Below are positions 36,099-44,580 of a stretch of DNA of 64,000 nt, one piece after another. Below the pieces are notes generated by a model, which ran no database searches, was not told where the DNA came from, and worked only from the letters and a program-made list of their open reading frames with translations. Each line of letters starts with the position of its first letter. Position 1 is the stretch's first letter. Source of the stretch: Hyphomicrobium sp. D-2 (lineage in GTDB: Bacteria > Pseudomonadota > Alphaproteobacteria > Rhizobiales > Hyphomicrobiaceae); the NCBI RefSeq assembly GCF_029872155.1, contig NZ_JARXLA010000003.1, positions 124,001 to 188,000 on the forward strand, written 5' to 3'. The position numbers and the translations under genes are program-made.

Positions 36099-36278
36099 CC
36101 CGGCTTGTTCGCAGCGGCGTACTGTGGGCGATGGATGCTTGCGGGATGGTAAATCGGCTGTCGCGACGCAGCCTTAGCGGCTGAGGCGACCAGCGGGATG
36201 GCGCATGCAACACTTGCGCTGGCGCCGGGGGCTATTTGTCCATTGACATCAGGCCGCCAATACGACGCAAGTAGGGGC

Positions 36279-36448
36279 GTGACGGTGCATGGGAACGCGG
36301 TGAGGCAGTGTGATCTGCCAAATCTGCGGCTGCGCCCGCAACTGTGAGCGGCAAGCGTCTTGCCTTGATTGCCACTGGCGCCGGATTTGGTTGCTGGGAA
36401 GGTTGGCAGGATCGCGTTGGAGCCGTGAGCCAGGAAACCTGCCGTCAC
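36279..36448 (+). promoter_or_regulatory. Cobalamin riboswitch
   Basis: The closing stem is formed by GTGACGG (36279-36285) and CCGTCAC (36442-36448). Between them are the conserved elements in order: GGTGCATGGGAACGCGGTG, CCCGCAACTGT, GCCACTG, CTGGGAAGG and the B12 box GAGCCAGGAAACCTGCC (about 36427-36443). It faces the btuFCD genes and should switch them off when adenosylcobalamin is plentiful. About 335 bases lie between its end and the first gene. Confidence 0.95.
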
Positions 36449-36784
36449 AGGTCGCCCATCCTGCGTGCGGGCTGCACGGAGGAACGGAAACCCGGAGTGG
36501 CGAGCGATGTGCAACCGAAGGGGAGCAACGTCAGGTTTGCCGTTTGCGGTGTCCGTTCTTTCGACACGCATTCAACGGACGGAATGAACGCATTGCGGTG
36601 CGCGCGGCGCGCCAGCAGTTCTGCTCCGTGCATGCCGGATCGGTTCGGGACATTTGGTTGTCCCGCGATCCAAGCGTAAGCCGAACCCGACCGATGCTCC
36701 CTGCATTCTGTTGCAACGGATTTTGACGCTTGCGTTTACAATCCGTTGCCGGACTAATTGATGCTGTGAGGTAGCGGTCTCTTT
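36449..36784 (+). other. Long leader between the riboswitch and btuF
   Basis: I see no convincing gene. Two inverted repeats are present: GTCCGTT/AACGGAC (36551-36557 and 36574-36580), and GCAACGGATT/AATCCGTTGC (36713-36722 and 36740-36749), the latter ending 35 bases before the btuF start. Neither is followed by a T run. They may be part of the expression platform or a protein-binding site. A 31-codon frame from 36583 is possible but unsupported. Confidence 0.5.
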
Positions 36785-37666
36785 ATGTGGGATGTGCTTC
36801 GAGCCGAAACATTGATTTTGCGCATGGGCATGCGGCTATTGGCTGTCGCGGCTGTGATGGGCGTGTGCTCCGTCCATGTCATGGCCGTTCCCAAGCGTGT
36901 TGTGTCGATGAATTTGTGTACGGATCAGCTCGCGATGCTGATGGCGGATGAAGGCCAGCTTGTTTCCGTTTCACACCTTGCCAGCGACCCCGCCAGTTCT
37001 GTGATGGTTACGCAGGCGCAGCGCTATGCTGTGAACCACGGGCTGGCCGAAGAGATCTTCGTTATGGCACCCGACATGGTTTTTGCTGGCACTTATACCA
37101 GTCGAGCAAGCGTTGCGATGTTGAAGCGTCTGGGGTTTCGCGTTGAGCAGTTCGAGCCCGCCAGTTCATTCGAGGACATCGAGAAGCACATTCTGCGCAT
37201 GGGCGAATTGCTGGGGCGGCCGCAACGGGCAAAGGAGCTCATTGCCGAATTTCATCGGCGGCTTGCCGAAGCTCGCGGTGGCGAAGCGCTGAAGCGTCCG
37301 CTCAGCGCGCTGCACTACGCCAACAGCTATACGTCCGGGGCCGGAACGCTCGCGGCGGAGGTGGTTGACGCTGCAGGTCTGCGCAATCTTGGCTCCGAGC
37401 TTGGGCTTACCGGCACTTCGCGCCTGCCGCTGGAGACAATCATCATTTCAAATCCGGATATCATCGCCGGTGAACGGCTGGCCGGTGAAGCGCCCGCTCT
37501 CGCCTATGAGACATTTCAGCATCCGGCGTTGAAAGCCATTCTGGGCGGTGAACCGATGACCGGTGTTGCGGACAAATACTGGGTGTGCGGCGGGCCGTTC
37601 ACGGCTGAAGCCGTCGCCATTCTCAACGCGGCGCGCCGCAAAGTGGTGGGACAGGCGCATCCATGA
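36785..37666 (+). CDS. btuF: Periplasmic cobalamin-binding protein of an ABC importer
   Basis: The 293-residue product has a signal peptide within the first 35 residues (RLLAVAAVMGVCSVHVMA) and a type III periplasmic-binding fold. VPKRVVSMNLCTDQLAMLM is the usual start of BtuF/FecB-like proteins, and TSGAGTLAAEVVDAAGLRNLG and the terminal WVCGGPFTAEAVAIL are typical. GAGG lies 13 bases upstream of the ATG at 36785; the Met at residue 14 is an alternative start. Its stop overlaps the permease ATG. The upstream riboswitch makes cobalamin or cobinamide the likely ligand rather than a siderophore. Confidence 0.88.
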   Translation: MWDVLRAETLILRMGMRLLAVAAVMGVCSVHVMAVPKRVVSMNLCTDQLAMLMADEGQLVSVSHLASDPASSVMVTQAQRYAVNHGLAEEIFVMAPDMVFAGTYTSRASVAMLKRLGFRVEQFEPASSFEDIEKHILRMGELLGRPQRAKELIAEFHRRLAEARGGEALKRPLSALHYANSYTSGAGTLAAEVVDAAGLRNLGSELGLTGTSRLPLETIIISNPDIIAGERLAGEAPALAYETFQHPALKAILGGEPMTGVADKYWVCGGPFTAEAVAILNAARRKVVGQAHP

Positions 37667-38652
37667 AGTTCGGCTTGCTTGTGGGGCTGCTGGTCGGCCT
37701 CGTCGGGGTGCTGTTTTGCGTGTCGCTTGGCGTAGGTCCTGCCGGGCTTGATCCGGTTACGGCGTTTCTCGGCCTGATCGGCATCGGTAATCGTGCGGCT
37801 GAGCTTGTGATGCAGGAAATCCGGTTGCCGCGTGCAATGCTTGCGATTTTGGTTGGCGCCACGTTGGGCTTATCGGGCGCGGTATTGCAGGGCTATCTGC
37901 GCAATCCGCTGGCCGATCCCGGCGTGCTCGGCATCGGCGCATCGGCTTCGCTGGGCGCGGTGCTGGCCATCTATACCGGCCTTGCGGCGCTGTTTCCTCT
38001 CGCTCTCCCGCTCGCGGCGATTGGCGGTGCGCTTATTGCGGTTAGCGCGTTGCTGTTGCTGGCGGGGCGCCATGCAACGCCGCTGATGCTCATCCTTGCG
38101 GGCATTGCAATCAGCTCGCTGGCGACGGCGTTCACGTCATTGGCTCTGAACCTTTCGCCCAACCCGTTTGCGGCGCTTGAAATCGTGTTCTGGATGCTGG
38201 GATCGCTGACCGATCGCTCCATGCTGCACGTCTGGCTGTCGGCGCCCTTCATTGTGCTTGGCTGTGTGCTGCTGTTTTCGCTTGGCCGTTCGTTGGATGC
38301 GCTGTCCCTTGGTCCGGATGTAGCGGCCAGCATGGGCATCCGGCCTGACCGTGTGCGGCTGGTTGCTGTGTTGGGCACAACCAGTGCCGTGGGCGCCGCC
38401 ACCGCGGTTTCAGGCACCATCGGTTTCGTCGGGCTGGTGGTGCCGCATCTGTTGCGTCCGCTGGTTGGTTCGCAGCCGAGCCGTCTGTTGCCGGTCAGCG
38501 CGCTGGGCGGTGCCGCAGCGGTGCAGGCGGCTGACATCGCCGTACGCGTCATTGCGCCGGGACGCGATCTGAAGCTTGGTGTTCTGACCGCGATAGTCGG
38601 CGCGCCGTTCTTTCTATGGCTCATCCTTGAGCAGCGCCGGAGGCTGGTATGA
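37663..38652 (+). CDS. btuC: ABC importer permease, FecCD/BtuC family
   Basis: The 329-residue protein has about ten transmembrane segments and family motifs RLPRAMLAILVGATLGLSGAVLQGYLRNPLADPGVLGIGASASLGA, ATAVSGTIGFVGLVVPHLLRPLVGS and the C-terminal GVLTAIVGAPFFLWLIL. GVLG and PHLLR mark the coupling region. It overlaps both neighbours by ATGA (37663-37666 and 38649-38652), so btuF, btuC and btuD form one translationally coupled operon under the riboswitch. Confidence 0.92.
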   Translation: MKFGLLVGLLVGLVGVLFCVSLGVGPAGLDPVTAFLGLIGIGNRAAELVMQEIRLPRAMLAILVGATLGLSGAVLQGYLRNPLADPGVLGIGASASLGAVLAIYTGLAALFPLALPLAAIGGALIAVSALLLLAGRHATPLMLILAGIAISSLATAFTSLALNLSPNPFAALEIVFWMLGSLTDRSMLHVWLSAPFIVLGCVLLFSLGRSLDALSLGPDVAASMGIRPDRVRLVAVLGTTSAVGAATAVSGTIGFVGLVVPHLLRPLVGSQPSRLLPVSALGGAAAVQAADIAVRVIAPGRDLKLGVLTAIVGAPFFLWLILEQRRRLV

Positions 38653-39422
38653 CGAGCCTCAGTGTCGAGAACTTGCATGTTTCGCTGGGCGGTCGTGAGA
38701 TCGTGCAGGGCGTGTCGTTTGCCGCGAAGGGTGGCGAGTTCATCGGTCTGATCGGCCCCAACGGTTCCGGCAAAACGACACTGTTGCGGGCGTTGCTGGG
38801 TCTGATCCCGTCGACAGGCAGCATCAGCCTGAATAACGTCGATTTACGCACGATGGCGGCGAAACAACGGGCGCTTAATATGAGCTACGTGGCGCAGGAA
38901 CGCGATGCCACCTGGCCGCTATCGGTGGAAACCGTCGTTTCGCTTGGGCGCACTCCGCACATCGCGCCGATGCAGCAGCTGAAAGCCGTGGACCGCGATG
39001 CGGTGGAAGCGGCCATGCGTGAAGCGGATGTTGCTGACATGCGCGAACGGCCAATCACCGAGCTTTCGGGCGGCGAGCGTTCACGCGTATTGATTGCCCG
39101 CGCGTTGGCACAGGCGAGTTCCGTCATGCTTGCCGATGAACCAACGTCAGCGCTCGATCCGGCCCATCAAATTCGCGTCACCGAGATCTTTTCGGGGCTG
39201 GCCGCCAATGGACGACTTGTGCTTATGACGTGTCACGATCTTTCGCTGGCCGCGCGCTTCTGTACGCGGCTGCTGCTGCTCAGTAACGGCAGACTGGAAG
39301 CGGATGGCCCTGCGCGTCAGGTTCTCACCGCTGAGAATTTGCAGCGTGTCTATGGTGTGCAGGCGTTTTTCGGTGAGGATGAAGACAAGCTTGTCGTGGT
39401 GCCAAGAAGCGCGACCGGCTGA
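38649..39422 (+). CDS. btuD: ABC importer ATPase for cobalamin
   Basis: The 257-residue ATPase powers import by the BtuC-type permease. It has the Walker A motif GPNGSGKT (36-43), the signature ELSGGERSRV (139-148), the Walker B segment VMLADEP (160-166) and the switch histidine in LVLMTCHDLS. The length is normal for FepC/BtuD-type proteins. The assignment to cobalamin rests on the riboswitch, not on the ATPase sequence. Confidence 0.92.
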   Translation: MTSLSVENLHVSLGGREIVQGVSFAAKGGEFIGLIGPNGSGKTTLLRALLGLIPSTGSISLNNVDLRTMAAKQRALNMSYVAQERDATWPLSVETVVSLGRTPHIAPMQQLKAVDRDAVEAAMREADVADMRERPITELSGGERSRVLIARALAQASSVMLADEPTSALDPAHQIRVTEIFSGLAANGRLVLMTCHDLSLAARFCTRLLLLSNGRLEADGPARQVLTAENLQRVYGVQAFFGEDEDKLVVVPRSATG

Positions 39423-39455
39423 ACTGTCTGCCTGAAGATATCTGGGGAAACGAAA

Positions 39456-40349
39456 ATGAATTTAGCCGCCAGACGCCAACGGCATTCGCCCTGCATCGGC
39501 GTTTGTAAACTCGATGAAGCGTCAGGTCTGTGTCTCGGCTGCGCGCGCACCGGCGATGAGATTGGCGCGTGGGCGGGCATGGGTGAAGCTGCGCGCGATG
39601 CGATCTGGCAGCAACTGCCGGAGCGCTTCAAGGCGCTGGCCGTACGCGTGCGCCTGCTACCGTCGACAAGCGATGAAATTCAGGCCTGGGTTGCCAAAAC
39701 CATCGAGCAACGCCAGGGCACCTGGGTGGTCGGGCCACCCGGTGCAGTGGCGGAGTTTCCATGCCGACCCGATCGCGACATCACCGTTACGATCGACGAA
39801 GACGGCGTGACCGCCCGCGCGCACGATGCAACCTTCCGGCTGAGTGCTTCCGACAAGTTGCGTGCCTTCGCGTTCGACGATGATGGTCCAACGGTGATTG
39901 GCTTTCCGCAGGTGCGCGCAACGCTGTCGAAGGCTTCGACGGTCACATCGCTGGGCGCCGACAACGATGCGATCAATGCCGATCACCGCAGCGAAACGCT
40001 GTTTGATCTGGGTGTCGATCGCCGCTTCAGCCGCTTCTGCGTCCGCACCGGCAACGCTGATCTGGCGGCCAAGCTGCGTGGTTTCATCGGTCAGCCGTGG
40101 TCCACCGTGATGGCGGGCATGGGCATGGATATCATCCAGCACAGTCCCGCACGCGTTGTTGAAACGGCGCAGGCCCGCATTGAGGTTTTTGCGCCGATTC
40201 CCCCGCCCGGTGGCAAATCTCCCGACGGCGCGCACACTCATTTTCTGCCGCAGTTTCTGGCGACGGGTGAGGAAATACCGTCGACGCTGGAGTTGCCTAG
40301 CTATGCCGCGCCAGTGGCAATATTTTATCCGGGCAAGTCACCGGCGTGA
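39456..40349 (+). CDS. DUF1289-domain fusion protein downstream of btuD
   Basis: The 297-residue protein starts with a DUF1289 domain (SPCIGVCKLDEASGLCLGCARTGDEIGAW), whose four cysteines (13, 17, 26, 29) look like a metal or Fe-S site. DUF1289 proteins are usually only 60-90 residues long; here about 200 further residues of unknown type follow, containing GMGMDIIQHSPARVVETAQARIEVFAPIPPPGGKSPDGAHTHFLPQFL. GGGGA precedes the ATG, and the gene lies 33 bases after btuD, so it is probably in the riboswitch operon. A role in cobalamin or metal handling is inferred only from that position. Confidence 0.75.
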   Translation: MNLAARRQRHSPCIGVCKLDEASGLCLGCARTGDEIGAWAGMGEAARDAIWQQLPERFKALAVRVRLLPSTSDEIQAWVAKTIEQRQGTWVVGPPGAVAEFPCRPDRDITVTIDEDGVTARAHDATFRLSASDKLRAFAFDDDGPTVIGFPQVRATLSKASTVTSLGADNDAINADHRSETLFDLGVDRRFSRFCVRTGNADLAAKLRGFIGQPWSTVMAGMGMDIIQHSPARVVETAQARIEVFAPIPPPGGKSPDGAHTHFLPQFLATGEEIPSTLELPSYAAPVAIFYPGKSPA

Positions 40350-40374
40350 TGCCTCGCGCGCGCCGGTTTCCGCA

Positions 40375-41655
40375 TCACCGGCCGGTTAAATACGGCGGCG
40401 GACCGGGTGGCTCAGAAAATTGGATCGCGCGAAAAAACAGCGCCGGTCGCGGTTCGCTGGGCTGCGCGACAACCATGGGTAAATGTCGCTTTGCGATACG
40501 AACAATAGCCTCGGATAGTTTGTCCAGATCGCGCACGCCATCGGCGTTTGTCAGCAATGTCACGCTGATCCAGCTGCCGTTGGCAGGGTTCTGCACAATC
40601 GCATTCGATGCTGTGTAGCCCGGAACATATCCCGTGTGGGTATACCAGTCCCAGCCGGCATCATGGTCGATGAACCATCCCATGCCGTAATATCTCGTCA
40701 GGGTTACGCGCGCGGCATTCGAGAACATCAACATGCGATTGGCAGGCGCAACCGCAGTGTTGCGCATGATGGCCCGGTTCCATTTGAACAGATCCGTCGC
40801 GGAACTGGCCATATCGGCTGCGCCTTGTAACCATGCGGATTGCACAAATGCCGGACGGCGCATGTGTGAAGGTGTGTTGCCCCATGAAGGCGTTGCTACG
40901 CGTGCGGCGCGATAGGATTTCGGGTCGCCGACAAAGCCGGTGTCTTCCAGCGCAAGAGGCGCTAGCAGCGTGGAACGAACGAACGGCATGAAGCCGCGTG
41001 CGTTGGCGTCCGGCGATCTGCAACTCACCGCTTCGATGATTTGCGAAAGCACAAAGTAGTTGAAGTTGTCGTAGGTGAATATCTTGCGGCGTGCGCTCGG
41101 GCGCAGATCCTTCAGCGCTGAAAGCAATTCGCCGGTGCTGATGCGGCCCCAAGGATCAGACCCCGCTGGTGGCCGGTTGAGCAGACTGGGCAGGCCGGAT
41201 GTCATTGTCAGCAGGCGACGGATCGTAACCGGCGAGCCGGTTTCGGGCGCGCTCCAGTTTTCGAAGCCCGGCAGAACGGCATCGACAGTCGACGCCAGAG
41301 AAAGAGGTGCCAGTGAACGCGGCGCAACGGGGGCCTGATCCAGCAGGTTCAGCATAGCCGCTGCAGTGAACTGCTTCGATAATGAGCCGATATGATAGAC
41401 GGTGCGCTCGGTGGCGATCTGGCCGGGGCGCGCTTCGCCGTAACCACGGGTGAATACAAGCTCGCCGTTGATGCCCACGGCGACGCTGAGCGCGGCGCGG
41501 CGGGGCTGCTTGCCGCTCTTGCGCCATTTGTCGATGAGGGTGTCGAATTGGGCGGTGTCGTAGGCGCCCCATTCTCCCGCCCGGGCATGGCGCGCGCCCG
41601 GCAATGAAATCATCAGCGCCATGATCCAGACCAGCGATAGAGAGTATCTCAGCAT
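40375..41655 (-). CDS. Secreted serine hydrolase, class C beta-lactamase family
   Basis: The 426-residue protein has a signal peptide (SLSLVWIMALMISLPGARHARAG). The catalytic S-x-x-K is SLSK (91-94) in HIGSLSKQFTAAAMLNLL, the tyrosine motif is YDN (195-197), and HTG in WYTHTGYVPGY stands for the third motif. This is the layout of family PF00144, which includes penicillin-binding proteins, D-aminopeptidases and esterases as well as AmpC. It is more likely an esterase or peptidase than a resistance enzyme. It converges on the DUF1289 gene with 25 bases between. Confidence 0.88.
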   Translation of the reverse strand: MLRYSLSLVWIMALMISLPGARHARAGEWGAYDTAQFDTLIDKWRKSGKQPRRAALSVAVGINGELVFTRGYGEARPGQIATERTVYHIGSLSKQFTAAAMLNLLDQAPVAPRSLAPLSLASTVDAVLPGFENWSAPETGSPVTIRRLLTMTSGLPSLLNRPPAGSDPWGRISTGELLSALKDLRPSARRKIFTYDNFNYFVLSQIIEAVSCRSPDANARGFMPFVRSTLLAPLALEDTGFVGDPKSYRAARVATPSWGNTPSHMRRPAFVQSAWLQGAADMASSATDLFKWNRAIMRNTAVAPANRMLMFSNAARVTLTRYYGMGWFIDHDAGWDWYTHTGYVPGYTASNAIVQNPANGSWISVTLLTNADGVRDLDKLSEAIVRIAKRHLPMVVAQPSEPRPALFFRAIQFSEPPGPPPYLTGR

Positions 41656-42054
41656 CGCGGAATCCTATTCGACATCTAAATTGTTACTGCCCCCGATGGA
41701 GTGAGGGAAAGCACTTCGCCGTGATCTTCGCCGTGGTCATGGGTGCGGCAGGTACATTCGCTGCCGAAGAGGTTTCAAACTCGGTTGTGTTGGCTGGTGT
41801 GTTCCCGCAAATGAGGCCGATGTCGGCTAAAGCTCTGCTCCGCGACGTCGGTTCAATTTCCGCGGGGGCTTTCAGCGGCTATAGTTGCCAGCGGCTACAA
41901 CGCTGCCCTGCTGATTTGCGGGGCTTTCGAAGCATTTTTCTGCCGAATGCGGCCTGGAGTTGCGGTAATGAGCAAATTGTTCGCAACCTCTGCTTCACAA
42001 TTCTATGCAGGCGGGGCCCTTGCGGCGGCCCCCTGGTATTGAGACATTCGGCCC
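41656..42054 (+). other. Intergenic region between divergent genes
   Basis: The 399 bases between the serine hydrolase and the dihydropteroate-synthase-like gene contain no convincing gene. They should hold both promoters. Near the right end GGGGCC and GGCCCC (about 42013-42032) can form a short hairpin about 20 bases before the start codon. Confidence 0.4.
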
Positions 42055-43614
42055 ATGACAGAGCGCGTCGTATTGGTCACCGGTTCGCTGGCGGAACCGC
42101 GGGTGAAAAGAATGGCGAACGAGCTCGGTGGTGAAACCATCGAGCCCGTTGTCGCGAACGTGGGCGTCAAGGTGGCTGCACTGATGACCACCGACATCGT
42201 CGAGCGGCGCCTCAAGCTGCCGGACGGCGTCGACCGCGTGATCATGCCGGGGCGCTTCCGTGGCGACCTTGAGCGGCTGTCGGATTTTTTCGGTACGCGA
42301 TTTGAGCGTGGCCCCGATGAGATCGCCGACCTGCCCGAATATCTGGGGCAGGCGCGGCAGAAGGTGGATCTCTCCCAGCACAACATGACGATCTTCGCGG
42401 AGATCGTCGATGCAACCGCGATGTCGATCGATCAGATCATCGAGCGTTCGCGCAAGTTACGCGCAGAAGGCGCCGACGTGATCGATCTTGGCTGTCTGCC
42501 AGACAGTCCGTTTCCGCATCTGGAACAAACCATCGCCGCGCTGCATTCCGACGGCGCGCGCGTCAGCGTCGACAGTTTCAATTCCGAGGAGTTATCGCGC
42601 GCGACGCGTGCAGGCGCCGACTTCCTGCTGAGCCTGTCGGAAAAGAACATCTCGATTGTCGATGAGGGTCCGGCAGCGCCGGTGCTGGTGTCATCGGGCG
42701 CGGCCGATATGGCATCGCTCGATCGCGTCATCGACATCATGATCGCGAAGGGGCGGCCGTACTATGCCGATCCGATCCTTGACCCGATCCATTATGGCTT
42801 CGCCGCTTCGGTGGCACGCTATTACGATCTTCGGATGCGACGGCCGGATATTCCGATCCTGATGGGCATCGGCAACCTGACCGAACTCACCGACGCTGAC
42901 ACCACCGGCATCAATGCGCTGCTGATGGGCATCTGTTCGGAGCTGAACATCACTGCGGTGCTGGCGGTGCAGGTCAGCCCGCACTGCCGTACCGCGATCA
43001 AGGAATTCGACTATGCGCGGCGCGAATATTACGCGGCCAAGCAGGCGAACGCGCTGCCGCAAGGGTTCGGCGGCGGTCTGATGGCTTTGCGTGACCGCAA
43101 GGGTTTTGCATCGACGCCGGAAGAGATCGAGTTTCTGGCCAGTCAGATCCGCGACCAGAACTATCGCATCGAAGTCGCTGAGGATGGCATTCACATCTAC
43201 AACCGCAACGGTCATGCGGTTGGGCAGGATCCGTTCGAGCTGTTCCCGCACATTGATACGCGGGCCGACGCGGGCCACGCATTCTATCTGGGCGTAGAAA
43301 CTGCGCGCGCCGAGATCGCGCACAAGCTCGGAAAGCGATATGCCCAGGATGAACCGCTGGAGTTCGGCATCGTGGCCGGCACCAAAGGCTCGGCTGACGA
43401 TGCACACGCGATGAAGTTCAAGGAAGCGGGCAGCACGTTCGGCAAGAAGGACGACGCGGCGACTGCCGGCGAGACGTCGAACGCAAAGCCTGAAACCGCT
43501 GCTGCCAAGCCGGATGCTGCAAATAAATCCGAGGCGCTCGATGCCGGGCAGGCTGCGGCAGATGCCGGTACGAAAGCGACTGCCGAAGCCAAGACAGCTG
43601 ATGACGGCGCATAA
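42055..43614 (+). CDS. Dihydropteroate-synthase-like protein (DUF6513 type), tetrahydromethanopterin-linked
   Basis: The 519-residue product has an N-terminal domain (MTERVVLVTGSLAEPRVKRMANELGGETIEPVVANVGVKVAALMTTDIVERRL) and a central TIM barrel with pterin-binding features (FAEIVDATAMS; GADVIDLGCLPDSPFP; ARVSVDSFNSEEL; ILMGIGNLTELTDADTTGINALL). Proteins of this type occur in methanogens and in methylotrophs that use tetrahydromethanopterin for formaldehyde oxidation, and are thought to act in making that cofactor. The last 75 residues are a low-complexity Ala/Lys/Glu/Asp tail. Classical DHPS motifs are changed, so p-aminobenzoate chemistry is not certain. It is transcribed alone. Confidence 0.78.
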   Translation: MTERVVLVTGSLAEPRVKRMANELGGETIEPVVANVGVKVAALMTTDIVERRLKLPDGVDRVIMPGRFRGDLERLSDFFGTRFERGPDEIADLPEYLGQARQKVDLSQHNMTIFAEIVDATAMSIDQIIERSRKLRAEGADVIDLGCLPDSPFPHLEQTIAALHSDGARVSVDSFNSEELSRATRAGADFLLSLSEKNISIVDEGPAAPVLVSSGAADMASLDRVIDIMIAKGRPYYADPILDPIHYGFAASVARYYDLRMRRPDIPILMGIGNLTELTDADTTGINALLMGICSELNITAVLAVQVSPHCRTAIKEFDYARREYYAAKQANALPQGFGGGLMALRDRKGFASTPEEIEFLASQIRDQNYRIEVAEDGIHIYNRNGHAVGQDPFELFPHIDTRADAGHAFYLGVETARAEIAHKLGKRYAQDEPLEFGIVAGTKGSADDAHAMKFKEAGSTFGKKDDAATAGETSNAKPETAAAKPDAANKSEALDAGQAAADAGTKATAEAKTADDGA

Positions 43615-43996
43615 TTGCGGGGCATGTTCCCGCTAGCCCCATTCCACTTAAGCGCCACTCGTGGTTTCGCTCATCGATGCGAGGCGACAATCAAGCACGG
43701 CGGCCGGGTCCCTGGAATGTGCACCATACTGCGCAGGCGGCCAGCTGACCGGACAGCGCAAATATAGCGTTACGTCCCCCCGGCGCAGGTCTGGATCCAC
43801 GCAAGTCTCCGCAATGATTTGGCTGGAGGGACGCGCGGCCAAGAAGAACGCACGCACCTTCACCCGATCCGGTGTTGAAGCTGGCGTAGATCCCGACCGT
43901 CTTCGGGATGACGATGTGCGGAGCCGAGCAGGTTTGGTGCGCACCAATCAGCGCTGGTGGCCGGCTCTCGCAGTGGAGTCGCCAGTGCGATAAAAT
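43615..43996 (+). other. Intergenic region with REP-like hairpins
   Basis: No convincing gene is seen. It contains a REP-like hairpin at 43890-43909 with arms ATCCCGA and TCGGGAT, and a diverged partner at about 43771-43805 (CCCCGGCGCAGG, then CTGGATCCACGC) in the opposite orientation. Such sequences resemble the GGGATCCACG-type intergenic repeats common in alphaproteobacteria. An open frame of 110 codons across it is probably accidental. Confidence 0.45.
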
Positions 43997-44035
43997 GCAC
44001 CGGCGGCCGGCGCCCCGGAGCGGTGTCGCCGGTGC
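43997..44035 (-). terminator. Terminator-like hairpin after idi
   Basis: GCACCGGCG and CGCCGGTGC form a perfect nine-pair stem with a 21-base GC-rich loop, 15 bases past the idi stop. On the minus strand ATTTTAT follows. This fits an intrinsic terminator for the eboF-idi transcript. Confidence 0.65.
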
Positions 44036-44049
44036 AAAGAAAGAAAAGC

Positions 44050-44580
44050 CTAAGCTGCAAACCAGTCAGTATCCTGTCGATCCAGATACAGGCGGAACCA
44101 AGCGGTGAAGCGCTCCGGTTCGTCGCGCGCTTCGACCCTCGTTTCGTCCAGCGTCTTCCAGGCGTAGTTGGAAACTTCGGACGGATCGGCGGCAACAGCG
44201 CCGTCCCAATGGCCGACGAACAGATGCACCACCTCATGTTCAATGAGGCCGTTACCAACATCGGCGCGATAGGTCAGCGAATGCAGAGGCACCAGCGGGC
44301 AATCGATGCCCATTTCTTCGATCAGACGGCGGCGCGCAGCGTCGATCGCCGTCTCGCCGGGACGCGGATGCCCGCAGCATGCGTTGGTCCACAGCCCGCC
44401 TGAGTGGTACTTCTCCGGCGCGCGTTGCTGCAGCAGCATGCGTCCATTGCCATCGTGGATCAGCACTGAAAATGCGCGATGCAGCTTGCCTTCCACGTGC
44501 GCTTCAATCTTGCGCTCGGTGCCCAGCGGCCGGTCGTCGGGGTCGACGAGAATGACGTGTTCCAGCTCGTCGATCATCAC
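44050..44580 (-). CDS. idi: Isopentenyl-diphosphate delta-isomerase, type 1
   Basis: The enzyme interconverts isopentenyl and dimethylallyl diphosphate, the two isoprenoid building blocks. The 176-residue Nudix-fold product has HRAFSVLIHDGNGRMLLQQRAPEKYHSGGLWTNACCGHPRPGE; Cys69 in TNACCGHP fits the catalytic cysteine, His71 is a metal ligand, and RRRLIEEMGI is the Nudix-like helix. Its ATG overlaps the eboF stop by four bases, so it is co-translated with an ebo gene. This makes a dedicated supply of prenyl diphosphate for that pathway likely, since bacteria with the MEP route do not strictly need Idi. Confidence 0.93.
   Translation of the reverse strand: MMIDELEHVILVDPDDRPLGTERKIEAHVEGKLHRAFSVLIHDGNGRMLLQQRAPEKYHSGGLWTNACCGHPRPGETAIDAARRRLIEEMGIDCPLVPLHSLTYRADVGNGLIEHEVVHLFVGHWDGAVAADPSEVSNYAWKTLDETRVEARDEPERFTAWFRLYLDRQDTDWFAA

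Noticed and set aside
36344-36679. 111-codon frame starting in the riboswitch
   Set aside because: Its first third is riboswitch core sequence, so the frame is accidental.
36785-39422. Iron-siderophore ABC importer
   Set aside because: The proteins are of the shared BtuCD/FecCD type, but the cobalamin riboswitch upstream indicates corrinoid uptake.
40375-41655. Beta-lactamase resistance gene
   Set aside because: The PF00144 motifs are shared by esterases and peptidases; YDN in place of YSN or YAN and the lone context give no support for resistance.
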